Below, in pieces: positions 7,533 to 16,916 of a DNA stretch of 39,265 nt. The notes beneath the pieces are model-generated. The model was not told the origin of the DNA. It made no database searches and saw only the letters and a program-made list of their open reading frames with translations. The DNA is from an uncultured Clostridia bacterium (GTDB taxonomy: Bacteria > Bacillota > Clostridia > Lachnospirales > CAG-274), in contig CALWOZ010000025.1 in NCBI GenBank assembly GCA_944383305.1, positions 1-39,265 on the forward strand, in the 5' to 3' direction. The position numbers and the translations under genes are program-made. Every line of letters starts with the position of its first letter. The stretch's first letter is position 1.

Positions 7533-8234
7533 TTATTGATATCCTAAATTACATAAACCTTTTTTAGCAAAACTAAAACAATCATCACCACAAATAATTA
7601 TATGGTCTAAAACCTTTATATTTACGTGTAATAAAGCGTTTGATATTTGTGAAGTAACTTGAACATCTGCACTAGATGGCTTTTTATTACCATTTGGATG
7701 ATTATGTCCTATTATAACAAATGATGAATTATATAAAAGGGCGTCACCTACAACTTTTTCCATATATACTGGTGAGCTACTTGTAGTTCCATCACTTATT
7801 TTTACAGTTTTTTTAAGCCTTTTATTAAGGTCTAAACATAACATATAAAAGCTTTCAAAAGGCTGTCCTGCTAATATAGCTTCAAAATAGCTATATGCTA
7901 CATTAAAAGAATTAATACAAGTATTATTTTCTTTATCTAAAGCACTACTTAAAAACTTTCTACAAACATGTGGTATCATAGATATTAAAACTGCTGTTGG
8001 TTCAGAAACTTTGCATCTTTTACAAATGTCTTCTGGTTTTGCATTCATTAAAGTATATAAGCTACCATATTCATTTAATAATCTATGTGCAAGTTCATTA
8101 GTGTCTCTTCTTGGTACAGCATAAAAAAGTAAAAGTTCCAACACTTGATGAGGTTCAAAACTGTCTAAATTACTGTCTTTAATAAATCTAGCTCTAACTC
8201 TTTTTCTATGATTTGTGTGTAAATTTTTAGTCAT
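7533..8234 (-). CDS. radC: RadC-like JAMM-domain protein
   Basis: 233-aa member of the RadC/UPF0758 family. Residues 1-95 are the helix-hairpin-helix-type N-terminal region (HRKRVRARF, LELLLFYAVPRRDTNELAHRLL). The rest is the MPN/JAMM domain. The metal-binding motif is seen as GHNHPNG followed by PSSAD: His177, His179, Asp190. Despite the historical name, a role in DNA repair is not established, and the catalytic activity is unknown. Start ATG. It lies 47 nt after codY and 65 nt before pspC, so it is probably part of the long comM-dprA-topA-codY-radC operon. Confidence 0.85.
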   Translation of the reverse strand: MTKNLHTNHRKRVRARFIKDSNLDSFEPHQVLELLLFYAVPRRDTNELAHRLLNEYGSLYTLMNAKPEDICKRCKVSEPTAVLISMIPHVCRKFLSSALDKENNTCINSFNVAYSYFEAILAGQPFESFYMLCLDLNKRLKKTVKISDGTTSSSPVYMEKVVGDALLYNSSFVIIGHNHPNGNKKPSSADVQVTSQISNALLHVNIKVLDHIIICGDDCFSFAKKGLCNLGYQ

Positions 8235-8281
8235 AATTTTACTCCTAAATTTTTATTGGTTTTGTTTGTTTTATTTATGAT

Positions 8282-9058
8282 TTACTTTTTAAACTTATTT
8301 ATTTCTTTTAATAAATATTCATTCACTATCTTTATATATGTTCCTTTCATACCTAAAGAGCGAGTTTCTATAATTCTTGCACTTTCAAACTTTCTAAGTG
8401 CATTAACTATAACAGACCTAGTTATACCTGCTTTGTCAGCAATTTTACTAGCAACTACTAATCCTTCTCCATTTTCTAGTTCATCAAATATGTTTAATAT
8501 AGCTTCTAGCTCAGAATATGATAGAGTAGCTATACAAGATTTTATATTTTCTTTCTTTATTTGTTTTTCAGTTATCTCTAAACTTTTATAATTCCAAATT
8601 AATATACTTAATATAGATGATATATACTCACATAAAACATCTATTTCTTCATTAAATTTAGAATTTTTCTTATAAATAATAACTGTTGCTAATCTTTCTT
8701 TATACATATATATAGGTAAAAATATTCCATATATATTTTTAAGTATATCTCTATCAAATTTTGTTGTATAAAGATTATCTAAAGTTACATTTATTTTTAT
8801 ATCATCAATATGTTCTAGTTGCTTTAAAATTTGTTTTTCCAATATATTTTCATTTGTAAGCTCATTTTTTATAGTAAGAGATGATAATTGATTATTTATT
8901 TCATATAATGAAAGTCCTTCTGTGTCTACTACTATTATGTCTACATCTAATGTTTTGCATATTTCATCTATAAATTTTATCAAAATATTTTCTTGATTGG
9001 ATGCATTTTTAAATATAAAGCCTAAATTTTTTATTATTTTTTTTAAATCTATGCTCAA
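8282..9058 (-). CDS. codY: CodY, GTP/branched-chain amino acid-sensing global repressor
   Basis: 258-aa CodY. The N-terminal GAF domain (to about residue 150), which senses branched-chain amino acids, is diverged. The C-terminal winged helix is nearly textbook: LSYSELEAI, then VASKIADKAGITRSVIVNALRK, then SLGMKGTYIK. In Firmicutes, CodY bound to GTP and isoleucine represses nitrogen, transport, competence and sporulation genes. I place the start at TTG 9058: AAAGGGGG lies 7 nt before it, whereas the TTG at 9079 would overlap that ribosome site. It begins 24 nt after the topA stop. The order dprA-topA-...-codY is conserved in Firmicutes; the xerC-clpQ-clpY genes found between them in Bacillus are absent here. 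Confidence 0.95.
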   Translation of the reverse strand: MSIDLKKIIKNLGFIFKNASNQENILIKFIDEICKTLDVDIIVVDTEGLSLYEINNQLSSLTIKNELTNENILEKQILKQLEHIDDIKINVTLDNLYTTKFDRDILKNIYGIFLPIYMYKERLATVIIYKKNSKFNEEIDVLCEYISSILSILIWNYKSLEITEKQIKKENIKSCIATLSYSELEAILNIFDELENGEGLVVASKIADKAGITRSVIVNALRKFESARIIETRSLGMKGTYIKIVNEYLLKEINKFKK

Positions 9059-9082
9059 TTTAATGCCCCCTTTACTCAATTC

Positions 9083-11188
9083 TTAGTTTTCTTTTTCATC
9101 TTTAGCTAAATAATATCCACAATCATTATTACTACAACAAACTATTTTATTTTTAGTTCCTTTTTCTATTAAAAAGCTATTACATTTAGGACATTTTTCT
9201 CCTGTTGGTTTGTTCCAAGATATAAACTCACATTCTGGATTGTTTTCACATCCATAAAATTTTCTTCCTTTTTTAGTTTTTTTGATTAATACCTTACCAT
9301 TACATTCAGGACAATTAACTCCTGCTTCTTCAAAAAACGGCTTAGCATTGCTACAATTAGGGAAATTAGGGCAAGCCAAAAACTTTCCATACTTACCATA
9401 TTTTATAACCATATTAGCACCACATTTTTCACATATAATATCCGTTTTTTCATCTTCTATTTCTATATGTTCTATTTTTTCATATGCTTGATTTATCATA
9501 TCTTCAAATGGAGGATAAAACTCTCTTAAAATATCTTTCCATTCTACTTTGCCTTCTTCTATTTCATCAAGTTTATTCTCCATATTAGCTGTAAAATCTA
9601 CATTTATTATATCTCCAAAGTTATTTTTTACAATATCATTTACTATTTCACCAAGCTCTGTTGTATAAAAAAGCTTATCTTCTTTAGTAACATAATGTCT
9701 AGAGGTAATAGTAGATATAGTAGGAGCATAAGTACTAGGTCTTCCTACGCCTATTTCTTCTAAAGTTTTTATTAATGTGGCCTCTGTATATCTGGCTGGT
9801 GGTTGAGTAAAATGTTGTAATGGATTAATTTCTTTTAAATCTAATTGTTGATTTAAAGAAATATCTGGTATTAAAACTTCTTTTTCATTTTCATTAGCTT
9901 TTTCTTCATTTTTTTTATATATTTTTAAATATCCTTCAAATTCTAATATAGAACCAGAAACTCTAAAATCATATTCATTAGCTTTTATTTTTATAGTTTT
10001 GGTAACAAACATAGCTGGAGCCATTTGGCTAGCTAAAAAGCGTTCCCATATAAGTTTATATATTTTGTATTGTTCAGTAGTTAAAGAATCTTTTATACTA
10101 TCTGGTGTTCTACTTGTATAAGTTGGTCTTATAGCTTCGTGAGCATCTTGTGTTTTACCTTTAGATTTATACTCTTTTCGCTCTTTAGCAAAATACTCTT
10201 CTCCATAAGTATTATTTACAAATTCTTTAGCTTGTAAATAAGCCTCGTCAGATATTCTAACAGAATCTGTACGAATATAAGAAACTAAACCAACTGTGCC
10301 TTCTCCTTTAATGTTAATTCCTTCATAAAGTTGTTGTGCTATAAGCATTGTTTTAGATGAAGCGTATCCAAAGATTTTTGATGATTCTTGTTGTAATGTA
10401 CTAGTTGTAAAAGGTGGTAAAGGATTTTTTTGTCTTTTTCCTTCTTTTATTTCGTCTACAATAAATTTACTATTTTTTATACTATTTAAAATTTCATTTA
10501 CTTGTTCTTCAGATTTTATTTCTAATTTTTTGTTATTTTTTCCATAAAATTTAGTTTTTAATATTTCATTTTTTTCAGCTTTTAAGCTAGCATCTATTGT
10601 CCAATATTCCTCTGGAATAAAGTTTTCTATTTCTTCATCTCTATCACATATTAGTCTAAGTGCAACTGACTGAACACGCCCTGCACTAAGACGTCTTTTT
10701 ATTTTTTTCCATAATAATGGACTTATTTTATATCCTACTATTCTATCTAATGCACGTCTTGCTTGTTGTGCATTAACAAGATTCATATCTATTTCTCTAG
10801 CTTCTTTTATAGATTTTTGTACAGCAGTTTTAGTTATTTCATTAAAAGTTATTCTATATACTTTGCTATTGCTATTTTCATTTAATTTTAAAGCATATAA
10901 AAGATGCCAGCTTATTGCTTCTCCCTCTCTATCAGGGTCAGTTGCTAAATATATTTTATTAGCAGATTTTGCTTCTTTTCTAAGTTTAGCTAAAAGTTCT
11001 CCTTTGCCTCTTATAGTAATATATTTAGGTTCAAAGTCGTCTTCTATATTTATTCCCATTTCACTTTTAGGCAAATCACGTACGTGACCCATAGATGCCT
11101 CTATTTTATAATTACTCCCTAAAAATTTTTTAAGTGTTTTGGCTTTGGCAGGAGATTCTACAATAACCAAATTTTTTTTAACAGCCAT
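9083..11188 (-). CDS. topA: DNA topoisomerase I (type IA)
   Basis: 701-aa enzyme that relaxes negative supercoils through a 5'-phosphotyrosine intermediate. The TOPRIM domain has Glu11 (VESPAKA) and the DxDxE set at Asp84, Asp86 and Glu88 (DPDREGE). The nucleophile is Tyr304 in VSYIRTDS. RRLSAGRVQSVAL and the GVGRPSTYAPTI segment are typical. The C-terminus has three topoisomerase zinc-finger units: CEKCGANM...CPNFPNC, CPECNGK...CENNPEC and CPKCNSF...CSNNDC. Length and domain order are normal. Start ATG with AGGAGG upstream. It sits between dprA (24 nt) and codY (24 nt) in a probable operon. Confidence 0.97.
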   Translation of the reverse strand: MAVKKNLVIVESPAKAKTLKKFLGSNYKIEASMGHVRDLPKSEMGINIEDDFEPKYITIRGKGELLAKLRKEAKSANKIYLATDPDREGEAISWHLLYALKLNENSNSKVYRITFNEITKTAVQKSIKEAREIDMNLVNAQQARRALDRIVGYKISPLLWKKIKRRLSAGRVQSVALRLICDRDEEIENFIPEEYWTIDASLKAEKNEILKTKFYGKNNKKLEIKSEEQVNEILNSIKNSKFIVDEIKEGKRQKNPLPPFTTSTLQQESSKIFGYASSKTMLIAQQLYEGINIKGEGTVGLVSYIRTDSVRISDEAYLQAKEFVNNTYGEEYFAKERKEYKSKGKTQDAHEAIRPTYTSRTPDSIKDSLTTEQYKIYKLIWERFLASQMAPAMFVTKTIKIKANEYDFRVSGSILEFEGYLKIYKKNEEKANENEKEVLIPDISLNQQLDLKEINPLQHFTQPPARYTEATLIKTLEEIGVGRPSTYAPTISTITSRHYVTKEDKLFYTTELGEIVNDIVKNNFGDIINVDFTANMENKLDEIEEGKVEWKDILREFYPPFEDMINQAYEKIEHIEIEDEKTDIICEKCGANMVIKYGKYGKFLACPNFPNCSNAKPFFEEAGVNCPECNGKVLIKKTKKGRKFYGCENNPECEFISWNKPTGEKCPKCNSFLIEKGTKNKIVCCSNNDCGYYLAKDEKEN

Positions 11189-11212
11189 ATTAATATAAAT
11201 CCTCCTAATTAG

Positions 11213-12349
11213 TTATAAAGCTCTTATATATCTTTGACCTGCAATTTTTTGTATATGTCCTTTAAGCTCTAACATAGTTAAAATATACTGTGCAGTTTGA
11301 ATATTTATATTAGCTTTTAAAATTATTTCGTCTATTGTAACAGGACTTTCTTTTATACAAGCATATACTATTTTTTCATCTGGCGCAAGTAAATTTTTTG
11401 TATTTTCAGATTTTTCTTTAATATTGTCTATATCTGTATTATTATTGTCTATAAAATTATTATCTTTAGAATATTTATAAAGTATACCTAAATTTGATAA
11501 AATATCATCTACATTTGTAACTGGAAAGGCACAATCTTTTATAAGATTATTTGTTCCTTCACTCATAGCGCTGTTTATATTACCTGGTATAGCAAAAACA
11601 TCTCTACCTTGTTCTAAAGCTTGTCCTACTGTTATTAATGTTCCACTCTTTTTAGCAGATTCTACGACTAATATTGCATCACTAATTCCACTTATTATTC
11701 TATTTCTAGTAGGGAAATTGGCAGGATAAGGAGGTGTTCCAATAGGAAATTCACTTATAACACATCCATTATTTGCTATTTCATCTCTAAGTCCTTTGTT
11801 AGATGGTGGATATACTATGTCAAGTCCACAACCAAGGACAGCTATGGTTTTTCCATTTCCGTCTAATGCACCTTTATGCGCCATAGAATCTATACCCATA
11901 GCCATACCACTAACAACTACTACATTATTTTGTCCTAATTCTTTGCCAAATTTATATGCATTCATTGCACCATATTGAGTACACTTTCTAGCACCAATAA
12001 CCCCAACTTTATTATATGTATCATCTGGCATTTCTCCAATTATATACAAGCCTAATGGTGCATCTGGTATACTTTTTAAAAGAGTTGGATAGCTTTTATT
12101 ATTTTGACATATAAAATTTATATTATGTCTATATAGTTCATTAATATATTTTTCTATTATGGCTTCATTTTTAACATCTAAAATATTTTTCACATTTATT
12201 CTGTTTTTTTCACAAAATGTTCTAATGTCAGAAACACTAGCATTAAAAAAATCTTTTGCTGTTTTAAAATGCTCTAAAATCTCTAACTTTTTTCTAGTGC
12301 TTATTCCATCTATTCTAGCAAGCCACATTACATAATTTTCTTCTATCAT
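11213..12349 (-). CDS. dprA: DprA/Smf, DNA-processing protein
   Basis: 378-aa DprA. It binds incoming single-stranded DNA during transformation and loads RecA. An N-terminal SAM/HhH-like region (about 1-90) precedes the Rossmann fold: VGVIGARKCT, VSGMAMGIDSMAHKGAL, IAVLGCGLDIVYPPSN, FPTRNRIISGISDA, then SGTLITVGQALEQGRDVFAIPG. The C-terminus (about 320-378) is the winged-helix domain. Between them is an Asn/Asp-rich linker (NFIDNNNTDIDNI), longer and less complex than usual. Start ATG 12 nt after comM. No other competence machinery (comE, comG, comF) is visible in the window. DprA is widespread in Firmicutes not known to be transformable. Confidence 0.95.
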   Translation of the reverse strand: MIEENYVMWLARIDGISTRKKLEILEHFKTAKDFFNASVSDIRTFCEKNRINVKNILDVKNEAIIEKYINELYRHNINFICQNNKSYPTLLKSIPDAPLGLYIIGEMPDDTYNKVGVIGARKCTQYGAMNAYKFGKELGQNNVVVVSGMAMGIDSMAHKGALDGNGKTIAVLGCGLDIVYPPSNKGLRDEIANNGCVISEFPIGTPPYPANFPTRNRIISGISDAILVVESAKKSGTLITVGQALEQGRDVFAIPGNINSAMSEGTNNLIKDCAFPVTNVDDILSNLGILYKYSKDNNFIDNNNTDIDNIKEKSENTKNLLAPDEKIVYACIKESPVTIDEIILKANINIQTAQYILTMLELKGHIQKIAGQRYIRAL

Positions 12350-12361
12350 AATAAATCCTCG

Positions 12362-13894
12362 TTAAAACATAAACTTTCTATCTAAATTTCTAAGTTGAAC
12401 TGCCTCTGCAATATGTATGACACCAATATTTTGACTTTGTTCTAAATCTGCAATTGTTCTAGCTATTTTTAGTATTTTATGATATGCTCTAGCACTTAAT
12501 TGTAATTTATCAAATACACCTTTTAATATTTCTTTTTCATCATTTCCTAATTCACAATGTTTTTCTATTAAATTAGCTGTCAGTTGTGAGTTAAAATATA
12601 TGCCATCATTTTTGTATCTATCAAGTTGTATCTTTTGAGCATTAATAACTCTATCTTTAATAGTTTTAGATGATTCTGTACTAGAGGTAATTTCCAAATC
12701 TTTATAGTTTACGGCTGAAGCTTCTACTTGTATGTCTATTCTATCTAATAAAGGACCACTTATTTTAGCTAAATATTTTGATATTGCATTTTGAGAACAA
12801 GTACACTTATCAGAATATCCATAAAATCCACAAGGGCAAGGATTCATAGCAGCTACTAACATTAAATTAGCTGGAAATGTCATTGTTCCATTTACTCTAG
12901 ATATGGTAACCTCATTGTCTTCTAAAGGCTGTCTTAATTCTTCTAATACATTTCTATGAAACTCTGGTAATTCATCTAAAAATAATACTCCATTATGGGA
13001 TAAACTTACCTCCCCTGGTTTTGGTACACGCCCTCCACCTACCATAGCAGAATTTGATATGGTATGATGAGGTGCTCTAAATGGTCTTTTGGTAATAAGA
13101 GAGTTTTTATTTTGTAAAATACCAGAAACACTATATATTTTAGTTATTTCTATACTTTCTTCAAAAGATATATCTGGTAATATACTAGGTATTCTTTTAG
13201 CCATCATAGTTTTACCAGAACCTGGAGGTCCTACCATAATGATATTATGCATTCCTGCTGCTGCTATTTCTAAAGCTCTTTTTACATTTTCTTGTCCTTT
13301 TACATCTAAAAAATCTAAATCATTGTTAAGTTCATCTTTTTTAAATAAATTATCAATACTAATATTTATAGATTCTATCTTTTTCTTATTATTTAAGTGT
13401 TGTATTAATTCATTTAAGTTTTTTACACCAATTATATCTACTCCTGATACAAGTCCTGCTTCCTCTATATTTTCATAAGGCACAATAAATTTTTTAATAC
13501 CTGTTTCTTTACCAGTATGAACCATAGGTAATATACCATTTACAGATTTTACTGAACCATCTAATGATAATTCTCCTATTATCATAGTATCTTTAAATGA
13601 GTCTTCTTTTATTACCTCTATACAAGATAATATACCAACAGCTATTGGTAAGTCAAAAGAAGGACCTTCTTTTCTTATATTAGCTGGTGCTAAATTTATA
13701 GTTATCCTTTTAACTGGCATATTTATATCGGAATTTTTTATAGCTGTTCTAACTCTATCTTTAGATTCTTTAACTGCTGAATCTGGCAAGCCGACTATAT
13801 CAAATGCTGGTAATCCTTGACTTATATCTACCTCTACAATTATTTTAAATCCATCTATACCTATTAATGTAGATGATAGAACTTTTGAAAGCAT
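12362..13894 (-). CDS. comM: YifB/ComM-family Mg-chelatase-like AAA+ ATPase
   Basis: 510-aa protein of the YifB/ComM family. The N-terminal Lon-protease-like S5 domain (about 1-165) begins MLSKVLSSTLIGIDGF. The AAA+ module has Walker A GPPGSGKT and Walker B VLFLDELPEF, with the NPCPCGFYGY cysteine motif after it. The C-terminal Mg-chelatase domain ends RNLDRKFMF. In Haemophilus and Vibrio, ComM is a hexameric helicase that drives branch migration during transformation; in Firmicutes the role is assumed by similarity. Start ATG with AAAGGGGGAA upstream. It is the first gene of the operon, behind a good sigma-A promoter at 13926-13954. Confidence 0.93.
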   Translation of the reverse strand: MLSKVLSSTLIGIDGFKIIVEVDISQGLPAFDIVGLPDSAVKESKDRVRTAIKNSDINMPVKRITINLAPANIRKEGPSFDLPIAVGILSCIEVIKEDSFKDTMIIGELSLDGSVKSVNGILPMVHTGKETGIKKFIVPYENIEEAGLVSGVDIIGVKNLNELIQHLNNKKKIESINISIDNLFKKDELNNDLDFLDVKGQENVKRALEIAAAGMHNIIMVGPPGSGKTMMAKRIPSILPDISFEESIEITKIYSVSGILQNKNSLITKRPFRAPHHTISNSAMVGGGRVPKPGEVSLSHNGVLFLDELPEFHRNVLEELRQPLEDNEVTISRVNGTMTFPANLMLVAAMNPCPCGFYGYSDKCTCSQNAISKYLAKISGPLLDRIDIQVEASAVNYKDLEITSSTESSKTIKDRVINAQKIQLDRYKNDGIYFNSQLTANLIEKHCELGNDEKEILKGVFDKLQLSARAYHKILKIARTIADLEQSQNIGVIHIAEAVQLRNLDRKFMF

Positions 13895-13925
13895 ACTATT
13901 CCCCCTTTATATTCCATTTTTATAT

Positions 13926-13954
13926 ATATTAACAGTATTTTAATAATTTTTCAA
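13926..13954 (-). promoter_or_regulatory. sigma-A promoter for the comM operon
   Basis: On the minus strand: TTGAAA (13949-13954), 17-bp spacer, TAATAT (13926-13931), with TGT directly before the -10 (extended -10). The start of comM is about 30 bp downstream. Confidence 0.6.
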
Positions 13955-13975
13955 ATATTTTTTTTATTTTTATAC

Positions 13976-14004
13976 TTGATTATTTATTTAATACAGTATA
14001 TAAT
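13976..14004 (+). promoter_or_regulatory. sigma-A promoter for the antiporter gene
   Basis: TTGATT (13976-13981), 17-bp spacer, perfect TATAAT (13999-14004). The AAAGGAGG ribosome site of the antiporter is at 14031-14038. It is back to back with the comM promoter, with about 20 bp between the two -35 boxes. Confidence 0.65.
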
Positions 14005-14046
14005 CTTTTTTATGTAAACTATTATTTAATAAAGGAGGCTTTTATT

Positions 14047-15003
14047 TTGATTTATATTCAATACTTAATTTTAGTAGGTTTTGTTGTATCATTATCTATT
14101 TTTCTGTCAAAATATGTAGATGCTTTAGACAAAAAAACAAATCTTTCTGGTGCATTTATAGGAGGTGTTTTATTGGCTTCTGTTACTTCTTTACCAGAAT
14201 TTATAACTAGCCTAACTGCTATTTTTGCATTAAATCAACCTGGTCTTGTTCAAGGAAATGTCTTTGGTAGTAACATCTTTAATCTTACAATTTTAGGTGG
14301 GTGTATATTACTATTTTCTAAAAAATTTAAAAATTCTTATATATCTAAAAGTCATTTAATGACAAGTATTTTTACTATTGTTATTTTTATAATATGTTTT
14401 TTAGGTATGAAGTATAATTATAGCTTAAATATAGGATTTTTAAATATTAGCTATGCTTCAATATTAATACTAATATTATATATTGTAAATATTACTAAAA
14501 TGAATGATGATTACTCTGAAGATTTGGATAGCGACAATAATTTAAATTTAACAGTAAAACAAATAATTTTTAGATTTATTATTTTTTCAATTTTATTAGT
14601 TATTTTTAGTATGTTATTAACAAAAGTTACAGATAAATTAAACAGTCAATTAGGTCTTGGTACAACTGTTGGTGGTGCTATATTTTTAGGAATTGCAACG
14701 TCTTTACCAGAACTTACCTCATCTTTTAATCTTGTAAGACTTGGTAATTTTAATGCCTCTTTTGGTAACATAATAGGAAGTAATTTATTTAACTTTACAA
14801 TATTATCTATTGGAGATATATTTTATTCTAAAGGGAATATTTTTTCTCCAGATAAACAAGCAAACAATCTTATCTTATGGGGTATAGTAGCTACATTTAT
14901 AGCTATAGGAACTTTACATACTAAAAAAAGCCAAAAATCTTCTATGTTTTTAGGCATATTAATAATTACTTGTTATATTGCTAGTATACTATTTTCACTA
15001 TAA
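14047..15003 (+). CDS. CaCA-family Na+/Ca2+-type cation antiporter (YrbG-like)
   Basis: 318-aa integral membrane protein of the Ca2+:cation antiporter family. It has the two inverted alpha-repeats: GGVLLASVTSLPEFITSL (residues 39-56) followed by GNVFGSNIFNL, and GGAIFLGIATSLPELTSSF (209-227) followed by GNIIGSNLFNF. The paired SLPE glutamates (Glu51, Glu222) are the expected ion ligands. A hydrophilic acidic loop (about 150-170) separates the halves. It should export Ca2+ or a similar ion using an inward cation gradient. The start is TTG, placed 8 nt after AAAGGAGG. Single-gene unit with its own promoter and terminator. Confidence 0.9.
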   Translation: MIYIQYLILVGFVVSLSIFLSKYVDALDKKTNLSGAFIGGVLLASVTSLPEFITSLTAIFALNQPGLVQGNVFGSNIFNLTILGGCILLFSKKFKNSYISKSHLMTSIFTIVIFIICFLGMKYNYSLNIGFLNISYASILILILYIVNITKMNDDYSEDLDSDNNLNLTVKQIIFRFIIFSILLVIFSMLLTKVTDKLNSQLGLGTTVGGAIFLGIATSLPELTSSFNLVRLGNFNASFGNIIGSNLFNFTILSIGDIFYSKGNIFSPDKQANNLILWGIVATFIAIGTLHTKKSQKSSMFLGILIITCYIASILFSL

Positions 15004-15044
15004 GTTATAAAAAAGATATGATTATCCATATCTTTTTTATAACT
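15003..15044 (+). terminator. hairpin terminator after the antiporter gene
   Basis: Perfect 18-bp arms (15003-15020 / 15027-15044) with a 6-nt loop, beginning at the stop codon. The T-run lies in the 3' arm; no further run of T follows it. Confidence 0.65.
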
Positions 15045-15049
15045 CTATA

Positions 15050-15319
15050 AATAATATTATTCTAATATTATCAGATTGTAGACAAGATAGATAGTAGTCT
15101 TTATATTAGTTTTACATTTTTAATAAAACGCATTTAAAAATTTTAATCACAAGACGGGGCTTTGCCTCGGATTGTGTAAAAAGCTAGATTTTTAGGGGCT
15201 TTAGCCCTTGTACGAGAAAATCAGCTTTTTTACTACTTTAGTCTGGAAAAGATGAATTTTCATCTTTTCAAAAGGCTGTAGACAAAGTCTACAGCCTAAT
15301 AATATTATTCTAATATTAT
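15050..15319. repeat. hairpin cluster between 22-bp direct repeats
   Basis: A 22-bp sequence occurs exactly at 15050-15071 and again at 15298-15319, where it includes the stop and last codons of the VanW-family gene. Between the copies are four hairpins. (1) CACAA...TTGTG with inner CGGGGC/GCCTCG, 15148-15176. (2) 15178-15230, outer AAAAAGCT/AGCTTTTT and GATTTT/AAAATC, inner GGGCT/AGCCC. (3) Perfect GAAAAGATGAA/TTCATCTTTTC, 15246-15269. (4) A terminator-like one at 15273-15297. TGTAGACAA occurs just inside both ends. No open frame of note is present. It could be a decayed MITE-like insertion or a structured RNA gene. Confidence 0.5.
15273..15297 (-). terminator. terminator of the uvrD-to-VanW operon
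   Basis: Perfect 11-bp arms (AGGCTGTAGAC / GTCTACAGCCT) with a 3-nt loop. On the minus strand it is followed by TTTT and lies just downstream of the VanW-family stop codon. Confidence 0.75.
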
Positions 15320-16891
15320 ATCTTCTGTTATAATATTTTCTTCTGTTGATTGTTCTATTATTGGTTCTGTAATTTGTTCTGTAGTTTCTTCCATACTTTC
15401 ATCTGTACTTTCCGTTGTTAGTTCTGTACTATTTGTTATATTACTATCAGTTGTATATTGGCTTATAGTTTCTTCCTCAATATTAATAACTTCTTCTGAT
15501 TTTTTTGTACCTATTAAAACTTCTTCTGTTCTAGGTTTATAATAACTATTGTTTACTAATATTTTTTCTGTAAGTTTATTGTCTACATATACTAATTTAT
15601 ATAATTTATATTTATATCCTTTTAATGGTTTAACCTCAACTTTTTCTTCACCTTCTGGTAAATCGTCTGTTTCTTTAACTATTTTAGGACTAGGCTCAAT
15701 AACTTCTACCAAAGCATTTTCAAAGTTTATATTTCTATTATCAGGACGCTGTTCATATCCATATATATTACATATTACTTCATTTTCTGTAAGATAACTT
15801 TCTATATATATTGGATAGCTAGTAGAATTTTTAAATTTAAAATCTATATAGTCACCTGCTAATGTTGCATCATAACCATAATCTAAATATCCTACTTTTA
15901 AAGAGTGATTTTGCCTTTCTATAACTTCAAGTTCAGAGTATAGTACAGCATTATATAGTGTACTAGAAACTTGACAAACACCTCCACCATATTCGTCTAT
16001 AAATTTTCCATTTAATATAGTTGGTGCTGGCTTATATCCATTTTCCTTAGTAGTTGCCCCAAATTTTTTATTTGTAGAAAATACTTCTCCGGGATATAAA
16101 ATTGTTCCATTTATCCTCTGTGATGCTATTTTCATATTAGTTATCCTATTAACGTCACTTCCACCTTTATTAGTATATTTAGTAGAAAAACTTCCTAATT
16201 TATCTTGGATTTTATTAAGTTCTTGAGCACTATACTTTGGCTTTGTTTCATTAGCTATAATAGATATATTTGCATCACCTTCAAGCATTAATCCCTCTAA
16301 TAAGTTTTCATATGTTTTATCAAAGTCTACCTCTAATCCTACATTGCCATCTTTTACTACAAATATACCATTAGATTTTTCTAGTGTAGCATTTTTAGGT
16401 TCTATGTTTATGTCTTTACATATTTCCTCAAGTTTAGATTTAGCAATATCTTCTTGTATATTTTTACTAATAGATATTTGTTCACCATTTTTATCTAAGG
16501 ATTTTATCTTTTTAATACGTTCTTGTTCAGAGCCTATTCGTCCTATGTTATAAGCACTATCTAAGGCACTTTCTTTATCTAGTATAACGCCAAAATCTGT
16601 TTTATTAAAAACATATTGTTTATCATTATATGTTAATGTTATTTTTTCATTTAATTCTAATTTTTCTAAAGTAGCCTTAGCACTATCTTTAGACATATTA
16701 GAAACATTTATTCCCTGTATATATATATTATTGTATATATTAGGATTATTTAATAGTTTCTTTTTATCTGCTTGACTTGATAAGAATAAAAATCCAGCTA
16801 CTATAAATAAAACTAAAATTATTGTTAATATTATAATTATAGTTAACAATATATTTTTACTTTTTTCATTTTCCAGATTTTTTTTAGCCAA
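15305..16891 (-). CDS. VanW-family cell-wall-associated membrane protein
   Basis: 528-aa protein. A single membrane helix (residues about 14-37) is followed by an extracellular region. Residues about 50-230 resemble the peptidoglycan-binding-type domain found before VanW. The VanW core (about 250-345) contains LYPGEVFSTNKKFG, EYGGGVCQVSSTLYNAVLYSELEVIERQNHS and YDATLA. A G5-like stretch (about 395-460) ends in the YKPRTEEVLIGT type, then an 80-residue Thr/Glu/Ser-rich tail. VanW domains occur in Firmicute envelope proteins and were named from a vancomycin cluster, but their enzymatic role is not established; nothing here indicates vancomycin resistance. Last gene of a five-gene minus-strand operon, 25 nt after the DUF4097-type gene. 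Confidence 0.85.
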   Translation of the reverse strand: MAKKNLENEKSKNILLTIIIILTIILVLFIVAGFLFLSSQADKKKLLNNPNIYNNIYIQGINVSNMSKDSAKATLEKLELNEKITLTYNDKQYVFNKTDFGVILDKESALDSAYNIGRIGSEQERIKKIKSLDKNGEQISISKNIQEDIAKSKLEEICKDINIEPKNATLEKSNGIFVVKDGNVGLEVDFDKTYENLLEGLMLEGDANISIIANETKPKYSAQELNKIQDKLGSFSTKYTNKGGSDVNRITNMKIASQRINGTILYPGEVFSTNKKFGATTKENGYKPAPTILNGKFIDEYGGGVCQVSSTLYNAVLYSELEVIERQNHSLKVGYLDYGYDATLAGDYIDFKFKNSTSYPIYIESYLTENEVICNIYGYEQRPDNRNINFENALVEVIEPSPKIVKETDDLPEGEEKVEVKPLKGYKYKLYKLVYVDNKLTEKILVNNSYYKPRTEEVLIGTKKSEEVINIEEETISQYTTDSNITNSTELTTESTDESMEETTEQITEPIIEQSTEENIITEDIILE

Positions 16892-16916
16892 TATACTTTC
16901 CCTCCAAACATAATTT

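Noticed and set aside
15305-16891. Vancomycin resistance gene vanW
   Set aside because: VanW domains are widespread in Firmicute envelope proteins; no vanHAX or VanRS genes are present.
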